A stretch of DNA of 13,672 nt. It comes from DASPWW01 sp035637595 (GTDB lineage Bacteria > Actinomycetota > Thermoleophilia > Solirubrobacterales > 70-9). Shown piece by piece: positions 1 to 6,956 of the stretch (positions are counted from its first letter, which is position 1; each line of letters opens with the position of its first letter). Under the pieces are notes generated by a model. It was not told where the DNA came from, did no database searches, and was given only the letters and a program-made list of their open reading frames with translations. Where the stretch lies: assembly GCA_035637595.1 (NCBI GenBank), contig DASPWW010000058.1, positions 1 to 13,672 of the forward strand. Reading direction: 5' to 3'. A program made the translations under genes and the position numbers.

Positions 1-21
1 CGGCTGGAGGAGGCGGCGTAG
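1..21 (+). CDS. Possible 3' end of an upstream gene
   Basis: The first bases read in frame as R-L-E-E-A-A followed by a TAG stop at 19-21, and a GC-rich hairpin begins at the stop codon. This is what the tail of a rightward gene looks like. Six codons are too few to identify a product, and the reading frame is a guess based on the stop and hairpin. Confidence 0.3.
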   Translation, partial: RLEEAA

Positions 22-40
22 GCGGTTCCGCGGGACCGCC
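21..40 (+). terminator. GC-rich hairpin after the presumed upstream gene
   Basis: GGCGGT, a bulged T and CC pair with GGACCGCC around a GCG loop, giving about 8 base pairs with one bulge directly at the stop codon of the presumed upstream gene. No T-tract follows, so classical intrinsic termination is not shown. Actinobacterial terminators often lack the U-tract, which makes the assignment plausible but unproven. Confidence 0.35.
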
Positions 41-78
41 TGGCGACCGCAGCCGCACGCGCCCGTGACCGCCGGCAC

Positions 79-95
79 GGGCCGGTCGCCGGCCC
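79..95 (+). other. Perfect hairpin upstream of the lipoprotein gene
   Basis: GGGCCGG, TCG loop, CCGGCCC forms a perfect 7-bp stem. It lies between the first hairpin and the putative promoter of the lipoprotein gene. It could be a second terminator element for the upstream gene; no T-run follows it closely. The rest of 41-121 shows nothing recognisable. Confidence 0.25.
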
Positions 96-121
96 CGAGG
101 GTTTCCGCAGGTGCTCTTTGT

Positions 122-127
122 TACCTT
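122..127 (+). promoter_or_regulatory. -10 element TACCTT for a leaderless lipoprotein mRNA
   Basis: TACCTT matches the actinobacterial -10 pattern TANNNT and ends 9 bases before the ATG at 137. Transcription would therefore begin at or next to the start codon, giving a leaderless message. That agrees with the absence of a Shine-Dalgarno sequence before this ATG. No convincing -35 is visible. Confidence 0.4.
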
Positions 128-136
128 GGCGCAGCG

Positions 137-784
137 ATGAAGCGCCTTATTGCAGGGATCGCGGGCGTCGCCGCGGCCGCTTCGCTCGCCGCGTGCGGCG
201 GTGACGACAATGCCCCGATCGTGCCCGTGCAGACGACCACCGCACCGGTCAGCGAGCTCGACCAGGACCAGTTCGTCGACGAGGCGAACTCGATCTGCGA
301 GGAGGCCGATGCGGCCCTGGCGAGCCTGCCGGCGGACACGACCTCCTCGACGATCTCGGAGAAGCAGGACATCTACTCCGGGGTTGCCGATCAGATCGAC
401 GCCCTCGGCCCGCCCCCGGAGGACGAGTCGACGCTCGAGGACTACCTCGACGCCCTCAACGCCCTGGTCGACGCCCTCGACAAGCAGGCGCTCGCCGCGC
501 AGCGCGACGACACCACCGAGGTCGAGGCGCTCTCGAGCGAAGTGGACTCCGACGAAGCCGACGCGCGTGCGGCGGCCGACGACTTCGGTCTCAAGCAGTG
601 CGCCGAGCAGGGCGGCGCCTCGACCGGCGACACGGGCGAGACCGGCGGAACGGATACCGGCGCCGCCGCGCCCCCGGCCACCACGACACCGGCGCCCGCC
701 CCGGCGCCCGCGCCCGCCCCGGCGCCCGGCGGCGGCGACACGGGGGGAACCTCCCCGGGCGACTCCGGTGGCGTCAGTCCCTAG
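137..784 (+). CDS. Putative lipoprotein with Cys-containing helical domain and Pro-Ala/Gly tail
   Basis: The product is 215 residues from ATG 137. A GTG at 65 in the same frame would place 24 unrelated residues before the signal peptide, so the ATG is preferred. Residues 1-19 form a lipoprotein signal peptide (K2 R3, hydrophobic core, lipobox LAAC with Cys20), so a lipid-anchored extracytoplasmic protein is expected. After an acidic/Thr linker comes a mostly helical, acidic segment of about 100 residues beginning FVDEANSICEEAD and ending near FGLKQCAEQ; its two Cys could form a disulfide. The last ~50 residues are low complexity: Gly/Thr, a run of six Pro-Ala pairs, then Gly/Ser. Similar 'DEANAIC...C' lipoproteins of unknown function are common in Thermoleophilia (recalled family pattern, not searched). 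The gene is monocistronic and converges on the ABC exporter operon. The function is unknown. Confidence 0.75.
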   Translation: MKRLIAGIAGVAAAASLAACGGDDNAPIVPVQTTTAPVSELDQDQFVDEANSICEEADAALASLPADTTSSTISEKQDIYSGVADQIDALGPPPEDESTLEDYLDALNALVDALDKQALAAQRDDTTEVEALSSEVDSDEADARAAADDFGLKQCAEQGGASTGDTGETGGTDTGAAAPPATTTPAPAPAPAPAPAPGGGDTGGTSPGDSGGVSP

Positions 785-818
785 CCCGAACCCCTAGCCC
801 GAAACCCCTAGCCCTCCC
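779..818 (-). repeat. Three-copy CCCTAGCCC repeat; G-quadruplex motif on minus strand
   Basis: CCCTAGCCC occurs three times, starting at 779, 792 and 806, with GAA or GAAAC spacers. On the minus strand this gives seven runs of three or four G separated by loops of 1-4 bases (A, CTA, TTTC, CTA, TTC, CTA), a canonical G-quadruplex motif. It lies between two convergent genes. The first copy contains the TAG stop of the lipoprotein gene (782-784), and the G-runs start 4 bases after the stop of the ABC exporter subunit (823-825). It could act as an end-of-transcript structure for the minus-strand mRNA; that role is inference. Confidence 0.6.
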
Positions 819-822
819 GGCC

Positions 823-2676
823 TCAGGCGACCGCCTGCTGCTCCCACGCCCCGTAGAGGCGCGCATAGGCGCCGCCCGCGGCGACGAGCTCCTCGTGCGT
901 CCCCGACTCGGCGATCCGCCCGCGCTCGAGCACGACGATCCTTCCGGCGCGTCGCACCGTGGACAAGCGGTGGGCGATCACGATCGCCGTGCGGCCGACG
1001 AGCAAACGCTCGAGCCCGCGCTCGATCTGGCGCTCGGTGCGCACGTCGACGCTCGACGTCGCCTCGTCGAGGATCAGGATCCGCGGCTCGGCGAGCAGCG
1101 CACGCGCGAACGCGACGAGTTGCCGCTGGCCGGCCGACAGGTGCACGCCGCGCTCACCGACCTCGGTGTCCAAGCCCTCGGACAGCCGATCTATGAACGC
1201 GTCAGCCCCGACGGCCCGGATCGCGGCGACGATGTCCTCGCCGTCCGCGTCGGGACGGCCGAAGGCGATGTTCTCGCGGATCGATCCCGAGAACAGGAAC
1301 CCCTCCTGGGGGACGATTCCGAGCTGCCCGCGCAGCGAGGTCGCGCGCAGGTCCTTGACGTCGCGCCCGTCGACCAGGACACGCCCCCGCTGGGGGTCGT
1401 AGAAGCGGGCGACCAGCTTCGCCAGCGTCGACTTGCCGGCCCCCGTCTCTCCGACGAGCGCAAGCGTCTGCCCCGGAGGCACGCGCAGGTCGACGTCGCG
1501 CAGCGCCCAATCGGCATCGGGCGCGTCCCAGTCCGGATCGGCCGCGTCCCCACCGGAATCCGGTGACCCCGAGTACGAGAACCACACGCCCTCGAGCTGG
1601 ATCTCGCCGCGCAGCCGTCCGGGATCGATCGCCCCGGGCCGGTCGATCATGTCGGGCTCGGTGTCGAGCAGGTCGAAGATCTTGTCCAGCGCCGCCATCC
1701 CCTGCTGGTAGGTGGTGTAGAGCTGCGAGATCTGCTGGATCGGGTCGAAGAACGTCTGCAGGTAGCCGACGAACGCGACCAGCACCCCGATCGTCACGTC
1801 GCCGCTCAACGCCCGGTAGCCGCCGTAGAGCAGGATCACCGCGGTCCCGAGCGCCGACAGAAGCTCGACCGCGGGGAAGTACGCCGCGTTCAGGTAGACG
1901 GTGCGCATGTTCACGGCCCTGTTCTCCTCGTTGAGCTCGTACATGCGCTCGACGTGGCGGTCCTCCTGCGCGAAGCTGCGCACCACGCGGACCCCGCTCA
2001 GCGTCTCCTGGAGATGCGCCGTGATCGCCGCGATCTTCTCCCGCGTCAGCTTGTAGGCGCCGGCGGCCGCGACGCGGAAGATCACGCTGCCGATCGCGAG
2101 CAGCGGGAAGGTCAGGAAGGTGACGAGCGCCAGCGGCGCGTCGAGCAGCAGCAGGATCACGATCACTCCCGCGAGCGTCAGCGTGCTCGAGAACAGCGTC
2201 ACCACCCCGTCGGTGACGAGGCTGTCGAGCGCCTGGACGTCGTTGGTCAGGCGAGAGATCAGCACCCCGGGGCGGTTGCGGGTGAAGAACCCGATCGACA
2301 TCGCCTGGAGGTGGGAGAAGATCCGCTGCCGCAGGTCCTGAAGCGCCCGCTGCCCCACCCAGCCGGTCAGGTACGTCTGCGCGTAGGTCGCCAGCCAGTA
2401 GACCACCGCCGCGGCGATGAACACGCCGACGATCAGATACAGGGCGTCGAGGTCGTCGGCCCGGATCCCGTCGTCGATCGCCTTCCCGGCGAGATAGGGC
2501 GGCGCCAGCCCGGCGGCGGTCGCGGCCACCAGGGCGACGAACATCAGCGCCACCCGTCCGCGGTACGGGCGCAGCAGCCCGAGCAGCCACCTGACCTTGC
2601 GACCGCGCTGATCCTCGCCCCGCACGAGCCGCCACAGCTCGCGCGCCAGCAGAGCGATGTTGCGCAGCGGGTTCAA
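823..2676 (-). CDS. ABC exporter subunit, canonical ATPase site (heterodimer partner)
   Basis: This is a 617-residue type IV (MsbA/LmrA-like) ABC exporter half-transporter: an N-terminal six-helix transmembrane domain to about residue 330, then one nucleotide-binding domain. Visible motifs are A-loop Tyr368, Walker A GETGAGKST at 409-417 (Lys415), signature LSAGQ at 513-517, Walker B ILILDE with catalytic Glu538, and switch His569 in AHRLST. The length is normal for the family. The start is TTG at 2676, with GAGG of a Shine-Dalgarno about 9 bases upstream that overlaps the end of the preceding gene. The gap to that gene's stop is 10 bases, so the two form an operon. The Walker motifs are canonical but the signature has Ala for the usual first Gly, matching the degenerate site expected in a heterodimer with the upstream subunit. 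An Asp-rich insertion (about 371-388) follows the A-loop. The substrate cannot be told from sequence (drug, lipid or peptide are all possible). Confidence 0.93.
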   Translation of the reverse strand: MNPLRNIALLARELWRLVRGEDQRGRKVRWLLGLLRPYRGRVALMFVALVAATAAGLAPPYLAGKAIDDGIRADDLDALYLIVGVFIAAAVVYWLATYAQTYLTGWVGQRALQDLRQRIFSHLQAMSIGFFTRNRPGVLISRLTNDVQALDSLVTDGVVTLFSSTLTLAGVIVILLLLDAPLALVTFLTFPLLAIGSVIFRVAAAGAYKLTREKIAAITAHLQETLSGVRVVRSFAQEDRHVERMYELNEENRAVNMRTVYLNAAYFPAVELLSALGTAVILLYGGYRALSGDVTIGVLVAFVGYLQTFFDPIQQISQLYTTYQQGMAALDKIFDLLDTEPDMIDRPGAIDPGRLRGEIQLEGVWFSYSGSPDSGGDAADPDWDAPDADWALRDVDLRVPPGQTLALVGETGAGKSTLAKLVARFYDPQRGRVLVDGRDVKDLRATSLRGQLGIVPQEGFLFSGSIRENIAFGRPDADGEDIVAAIRAVGADAFIDRLSEGLDTEVGERGVHLSAGQRQLVAFARALLAEPRILILDEATSSVDVRTERQIERGLERLLVGRTAIVIAHRLSTVRRAGRIVVLERGRIAESGTHEELVAAGGAYARLYGAWEQQAVA

Positions 2677-2686
2677 GGCCTTGCCC

Positions 2687-4456
2687 TCACAGTCGCGCCA
2701 TCTCCCCGCGCCGCTCGAGGTCGCGCTGGATGAACACCGCGTCCTCGAGCCCCTTCTCCGCGATCTCCGCGTACAGCGGGCAGCGAGCCAGCAGCTCGTC
2801 GTGGGTGCCGCGGTCGACGATCCGGCCGGCGTCCATCACCACGATCTCGTCGGCGAGCGAGATCGTCGACAGCCGGTGGGCGACCACGAACGTCGTCCTT
2901 CCCGCCATCGCCTCCCGCAGGCCCTCGCGGATCAGTGCCTCGGTGCGCGCGTCGACCGACGACGTCGCGTCGTCGAGGATCAGCACCCGCGGATCGGCGA
3001 GCAGGGCGCGCGCGATCGCGATCCGCTGGCGTTGACCGCCCGACAGCGTCAGCCCGCGCTCGCCGACCAGCGTCTCATACCCAACGGGAAGCGCCCGCAC
3101 GAATCCCTCGGCCTGGGCGCGCCGCGCCGCCCGGTCGATCTCCTCGCGCGTCGCCTCGGGGCGCGCGTAGGCGATGTTCTCCGCGACGCTCGCCGAGAAC
3201 AGGAAGCTGTCGTCGGCGACGAAGGCGATCTCGGAGCGCAGCGACGCGAGATCGACCCCGCGCACGTCGGCTCCGTCGATCCCCACCGTCCCCGCCGTGG
3301 GGTCGTAGAGCCGCGCCAGCAGCGCGACCAGGCTCGTCTTCCCCGACCCGGTGGGCCCGACGAGCGCGATCGTGCGCCCCGCTTCCACCTCGAGATCGAC
3401 GCCCTCGAGCGCGGGCTGGTTGCCGTCGTAGGCGAGCGTGACGCCCCGGATCTCGATCCGTCCCGGGCCCGCCGGCAGCGGGGGCGCGCCGGGCGGGCTT
3501 GCGATCCGCGGCTCGCGGTCGAGGATCTCGAACAGCCGGTTGCCCGACGCGATGGCCCGCTGCGCCATCCCCAGCGCCATGCCCAGCATCCGCATCGGGA
3601 AGCTGAGCATGAGGAGGTATGTGTAGAACGCCGTGAACTCGCCGAGGCTGAGTCCGCCGTTGATCACCTCGCGACCGCCGACGAGCAGCACGATCGCGAG
3701 CCCGACGTTGGGCAGGAACCCGAGCAGCGGCGCGTAGAAGGCGCGCAGCCGCGTCGAGAAGATGTTCTGGTCGAAGACCCGCCCCACCGAGCGGCGAAAG
3801 CGCGCCAGCTGGTGCTGCTCGCGCGCGAACGCCTTGACGATCCGGATCCCCGACACCCCCTCCTCGGCGTCAGCGGTGAGCTCGGCGATTCGCTGCTGGA
3901 CCTCCTGGAGTGCCGGCCGCGAGCGGCGGTTATAACGCGCTGCGGTCAGCACGACGATCGGCACCGGAGTGAGCGCGAGCGCCGCGAGCCAGGGCTTGAC
4001 CGCGATCATCACCGCGCTGGCGAGCAGGATCGTCAAGCCGTTCTGGGTGATGAAGATCAGGCCGTAGCCGAGAAAGAAGCGGATCGACTGGAGATCGACC
4101 GTAGCTCTCGACATCAGCTGTCCGGTCTGCTGCGCGTCGAAGAAGCCGAGCTCGAGTGCTTGGAGGTGCGTGTAGAGCCGCTGGCGCAGGTCGAACTCCA
4201 CGCCAAGCGAGACGCGCCCCGCGACGAGGCGCCGCGAGGCGGTCAGCCCGAGCCGCAGCAGCCCGGCGGCGAAGATCGCGAGCGCAAGCGGCAGCACCGC
4301 CGGTCGGTCGTGGCTCTGGATCGCGTCGATCGTCTGACCGACGAGCCATGGGATCAGCACGGTCATCCCCATCGCCGCCCAGGCGAGCGCCAGCGACGCG
4401 ATCAGCGTTCGCCGGTAGGGGCGCAGGAACCCGAGCAGCCGCCGGAAAGTGCTCAT
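2687..4456 (-). CDS. ABC exporter subunit with degenerate catalytic site (heterodimer partner)
   Basis: This is a 589-residue half-transporter with an N-terminal six-helix exporter domain and a C-terminal ATPase domain. Numbered from ATG 4456, Walker A GPTGSGKTS is at 367-375 (Lys373), the signature is a perfect LSGGQ at 471-475, and Walker B reads LILDD. Asp496 therefore sits where the catalytic Glu normally is; the switch His in AHRLST is kept. Glu-to-Asp at this position is the hallmark of the degenerate-site subunit in heterodimeric exporters such as BmrCD and TM287/288. Its intact LSGGQ would complete the canonical site of the partner, whose LSAGQ would face this degenerate site. In-frame TTG 4465 and GTG 4462 exist, but a -10 element covers them, so ATG 4456 is chosen. 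It is the first gene of the two-gene operon. The substrate is unknown. Confidence 0.92.
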   Translation of the reverse strand: MSTFRRLLGFLRPYRRTLIASLALAWAAMGMTVLIPWLVGQTIDAIQSHDRPAVLPLALAIFAAGLLRLGLTASRRLVAGRVSLGVEFDLRQRLYTHLQALELGFFDAQQTGQLMSRATVDLQSIRFFLGYGLIFITQNGLTILLASAVMIAVKPWLAALALTPVPIVVLTAARYNRRSRPALQEVQQRIAELTADAEEGVSGIRIVKAFAREQHQLARFRRSVGRVFDQNIFSTRLRAFYAPLLGFLPNVGLAIVLLVGGREVINGGLSLGEFTAFYTYLLMLSFPMRMLGMALGMAQRAIASGNRLFEILDREPRIASPPGAPPLPAGPGRIEIRGVTLAYDGNQPALEGVDLEVEAGRTIALVGPTGSGKTSLVALLARLYDPTAGTVGIDGADVRGVDLASLRSEIAFVADDSFLFSASVAENIAYARPEATREEIDRAARRAQAEGFVRALPVGYETLVGERGLTLSGGQRQRIAIARALLADPRVLILDDATSSVDARTEALIREGLREAMAGRTTFVVAHRLSTISLADEIVVMDAGRIVDRGTHDELLARCPLYAEIAEKGLEDAVFIQRDLERRGEMARL

Positions 4457-4464
4457 CGGCACCA

Positions 4465-4470
4465 ACTATA
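4465..4470 (-). promoter_or_regulatory. -10 element TATAGT for the ABC exporter operon
   Basis: On the minus strand TATAGT (5 of 6 matches to TATAAT) ends 8 bases before ATG 4456, so the transcript would begin at or just before the start codon and be leaderless. No Shine-Dalgarno precedes this ATG, which agrees. A good -35 is not visible (CGCGGC at the 17-base position). Confidence 0.5.
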
Positions 4471-4509
4471 CAAACTGAAGTAAGCGAGCCGCGGGGCACC
4501 TAACACGCG

Positions 4510-4523
4510 TTGAGCACGCTCAA
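4510..4523. other. Palindrome TTGAGC-AC-GCTCAA in divergent intergenic region
   Basis: Two perfect 6-base arms flank a 2-base centre, between the divergent ABC operon promoter and the prepilin-like gene. The short centre suits a dimeric repressor site better than an RNA hairpin. If translation of the downstream gene starts at the TTG at 4510, this palindrome is coding instead. No regulator gene is in view. Confidence 0.25.
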
Positions 4524-4560
4524 GGGTCGCGGCGGCGCGGCCGATTGGATTGACAAGGCG

Positions 4561-5895
4561 ATGCGCCGCGCGATGTCCATGCTCAGGAAGCTCCGCACCG
4601 GCCCCCGGGCGTCGCTGCGTTCGGAGGCCGGCATCGCCCTGCCCACGGTGCTCATGGCCAGCGTCCTGGCGATGGGCTTCGGCAGCGTGGCGGCGGTGGC
4701 CACGATCAACGCCCAGAGCGGCAGCGTCCGCGACCAGGACACCAAGGCTGCGATCGCCGCCGCCGACGCCGGCGCCCAGCGCGCGCTGTACAGCTACAAC
4801 AAGACGGCGACCTCGACGTCCCTTCCCTGTCTGGTGCCGGGGGCAGGAGGCGCCCTCGTTCCCGGCGCCGCGCTCGGCGACGGGTGGTGTCCGACGGTGA
4901 CCGGCGCGGTCGCGTCGGCGAGCTACAGCTATCGCGTCAGGCCGATAATCGCCAGCGGGGCGATCGACCGCGTCGAGGTCGTCTCCACCGGCACCTCGGA
5001 CGCCGTCAGCAGGCGGATCGACGTTGTCGCGAACACGGCTTCGGGCCAGGTCTTCAGCCACTGGAGCGTGATCGGGGACCAGTACGTATCGCTGGACTCC
5101 AACGCCGGGATCTCGTCGAGCACCGCCTCGAACGGCGACGTCTCGCTCGACAGCACGTCCCAGATCTGCGGCGACATCCAGTACGGCGTCGGCCACACCG
5201 TCAATTTCGGCGGCAGCGGGTCCCAGTGCTCGGGCTACACGCAGACAGCCGGATCGGTGAGCCTCCCGCCGGTCAACCAGGGCGACGTCGTGACGAGCAA
5301 CTCCAACGGGCGCTTCTTCACCCAGGACATCAGGTCCAGCAGCGCGGTCACATACGACGCGACCACCCGAACGCTGACCCTGGGAACGAACAGCAGCCTC
5401 ACCCTCGGCGGCGCCAACTACAGCCTGTGCAAGCTGAGGATGGCCAGCAACACGGCGATCTACATCGCGGCCGGAGCCAACGTGAAGATCTACTTCGACT
5501 CGCCGGAGAACTGCCACCAGCCGAGCGGCGTCGTGCAGATGGACCTCGTGAGCAACTCGAACATCCTCACGACGGGGAGCTCCCCGGCCAGCGCGGCCTT
5601 CCTGTTCGTCGGCTCGGACACCCTGGCCACGTCGGCGGTGCTTTCGAGCAACACGACCGTGGGCTGCAACTTCGAGATCCTCCTCTACGGTCCCCGCACC
5701 GACATCACCTTGACCAGCAACACGAGCATCTGCGGCGGCGTCGCCGGGAAGTCGATCCACATGAACTCCAACGCGCACGTCTCGCCGCACCCCGACGCGA
5801 CCAACTTCACGCTGCCCGTGCCGACGCACTTCACCCTGTCGAAGTACGTCGAGTGCGGGCCCGCGACCAGCTCGGTCCCCAACGTGGACTGCTAG
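4561..5895 (+). CDS. PilX-like prepilin with DUF7305-type beta-helical domain
   Basis: The product is 444 residues from ATG 4561. In-frame TTG 4510 and ATG 4573 are alternatives, and none has a well-spaced ribosome site. A basic N-terminus is followed by SEAGIALPTVLM and a ~20-residue hydrophobic helix: the shape of a type IV prepilin leader, with predicted cleavage after Gly24. Thr29 stands at mature position 5 where major pilins carry Glu, as in PilX-type minor pilins. DTKAAIAAADAGAQRAL continues the helix in the usual pilin-like way. The remainder is Ser/Thr/Asn/Gly-rich with ten Cys; the Ser-Asn-Ser/Thr pattern recurs at intervals, suggesting a parallel beta-helix. The end (ILLYGPRTDITLTSN, GGVAGKSIHMNS) resembles DUF7305 proteins. 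I expect a surface or pilus-associated protein processed by a prepilin peptidase. No pilus assembly gene lies nearby, so its partners are elsewhere. The fold and family are from pattern recognition, not a search. Confidence 0.78.
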   Translation: MRRAMSMLRKLRTGPRASLRSEAGIALPTVLMASVLAMGFGSVAAVATINAQSGSVRDQDTKAAIAAADAGAQRALYSYNKTATSTSLPCLVPGAGGALVPGAALGDGWCPTVTGAVASASYSYRVRPIIASGAIDRVEVVSTGTSDAVSRRIDVVANTASGQVFSHWSVIGDQYVSLDSNAGISSSTASNGDVSLDSTSQICGDIQYGVGHTVNFGGSGSQCSGYTQTAGSVSLPPVNQGDVVTSNSNGRFFTQDIRSSSAVTYDATTRTLTLGTNSSLTLGGANYSLCKLRMASNTAIYIAAGANVKIYFDSPENCHQPSGVVQMDLVSNSNILTTGSSPASAAFLFVGSDTLATSAVLSSNTTVGCNFEILLYGPRTDITLTSNTSICGGVAGKSIHMNSNAHVSPHPDATNFTLPVPTHFTLSKYVECGPATSSVPNVDC

Positions 5896-5911
5896 CGCTC
5901 GCGCGGCGCTA
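5893..5911 (+). terminator. Hairpin at the stop codon of the prepilin-like gene
   Basis: TAGCGC (5893-5898, including the TAG stop) pairs with GCGCTA (5906-5911) around a 7-base loop. AATAAT follows rather than a T-run, so it is at best a weak terminator. It abuts the putative promoter of the kelch gene and may help separate the two units. Confidence 0.35.
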
Positions 5912-5916
5912 ATAAT
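5911..5916 (+). promoter_or_regulatory. -10-like AATAAT before the kelch gene
   Basis: AATAAT (5 of 6 matches to TATAAT) stands out in GC-rich sequence. A start of transcription 7-8 bases downstream falls at 5924, exactly on a GTG that opens an 8-codon frame (M-N-G-L-A-G-P-A-stop) ending at 5950, so its stop overlaps the kelch ATG as ATGA. A -35 is not evident because the upstream hairpin occupies the spacer region. Confidence 0.35.
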
Positions 5917-5946
5917 CCCCCGGGTGAACGGCCTCGCCGGGCCAGC

Positions 5947-6942
5947 ATGACCCGTGCGCCCCACCCGCGGCTCGCCGTCGGGCTCGCCGCCGCCACGATT
6001 GGGGTTGCCGTCGTCGTCGCGATCGCCGCAGTGGCCCCGTCCGCCGAGCGCGCCCCCAGCCCGCTGAGCGCCAAGCGCTGGCGCACCCTCGAGCCCAGCC
6101 CGCTCAAGCGAACCGAGGTCGCGGCGGCCCGCGTCGGGCGCTACGTCTACGTCGTCGGCGGCTTCCTGCAGCCGGGCGGCCAGACCACGAACAAGGTCGC
6201 CCGCTACGACATCCGCCGCGACCGCTGGCGCCTCGTCGCGCCGCTGCCCCTCGCGGTCAACCACGCCGCGGCGACCTCCTGGGGCGGCAAGCTCTACGTC
6301 CACGGCGGCTTCGCCTCCCCGACCGGGCTCGAGAGCGCCACCAACCGCCTCTTCGAGTACGAGCCCGGCTCCGACCGCTGGACCGAGCTTCCCGGCTCGA
6401 CGGTGCCGCGCGCCGCGCACGCGCTCCACGCGATCGACGGCAAGCTCTACGCCGCCGGCGGCGCGAACTCGCAGACCGACCAGCTCGCCTCGCTGGAGAT
6501 CTACGACATCGAGTCGCGCACCTGGAGCGCCGGGGCGAGCATGCCGACGGGCCGAAATCACGTCGCGTCGGCGACCGTCGACGATCGCATGTACGTCCTC
6601 GGCGGCCGGCCCCCGTTCAACCTCGACGTGGTCGAGCGCTACGACCCAGCCACCGGCGCCTGGACGACGGTCGCGCCGATGCACGTCCCGCGCAGCGGCT
6701 TCGCGGCGGCCGTGGTCGGGCGGCGCATCGTCGCGTTCGGCGGCGAAGCCGGCGGCGGAACGATCGCGCCCGTCGAGGCATACGACGTCGACGCCGACGC
6801 GTGGAGCGATCTCCCCGCGATGCGGACGCCGCGCCACGGGCTCGGCGGCGCGTCGAAGGGCCGGCGGGTCTATGCGTTCGAGGGCGGCCCGCAGCCCGGG
6901 TTCAGCTACTCGCGCCGCGTCGAGTTCCTCGACGTGCGCTAG
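5947..6942 (+). CDS. Membrane-anchored or secreted kelch-repeat protein
   Basis: The product is 331 residues. Residues 9-30 form one hydrophobic segment (signal anchor or uncleaved signal peptide), preceded by a short basic N-terminus, so the rest should lie outside the membrane. From about residue 55 to the end there are six kelch repeats. Each has a small/hydrophobic strand ending in an aromatic-hydrophobic-Gly-Gly pattern (VYVVGGF, LYVHGGF, LYAAGGAN, MYVLGGR, IVAFGGEAG, VYAFEGG) and a following conserved Trp (DRWRLV, DRWTEL, RTWSAG, GAWTTV, DAWSDL). Six repeats fit one beta-propeller. The last repeat has Glu for the first Gly. No catalytic domain is attached, so a binding or scaffold role is likely; the ligand is unknown. 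The ATG has no clear Shine-Dalgarno but overlaps the stop of a tiny upstream frame. The gene converges on the cupredoxin gene with only 14 bases between stops. Confidence 0.85.
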   Translation: MTRAPHPRLAVGLAAATIGVAVVVAIAAVAPSAERAPSPLSAKRWRTLEPSPLKRTEVAAARVGRYVYVVGGFLQPGGQTTNKVARYDIRRDRWRLVAPLPLAVNHAAATSWGGKLYVHGGFASPTGLESATNRLFEYEPGSDRWTELPGSTVPRAAHALHAIDGKLYAAGGANSQTDQLASLEIYDIESRTWSAGASMPTGRNHVASATVDDRMYVLGGRPPFNLDVVERYDPATGAWTTVAPMHVPRSGFAAAVVGRRIVAFGGEAGGGTIAPVEAYDVDADAWSDLPAMRTPRHGLGGASKGRRVYAFEGGPQPGFSYSRRVEFLDVR

Positions 6943-6956
6943 TCGCGGCGACGCCC

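Noticed and set aside
2657..4483. A 608-codon plus-strand frame opposite the first ABC subunit
   Set aside because: The composition is Arg/Glu/Gln-rich and featureless; the minus strand carries every motif of an ABC exporter subunit.
4550..4555. Perfect TTGACA -35 hexamer just before ATG 4561
   Set aside because: No -10 at 16-18 bases downstream, and transcription would start inside the coding region.
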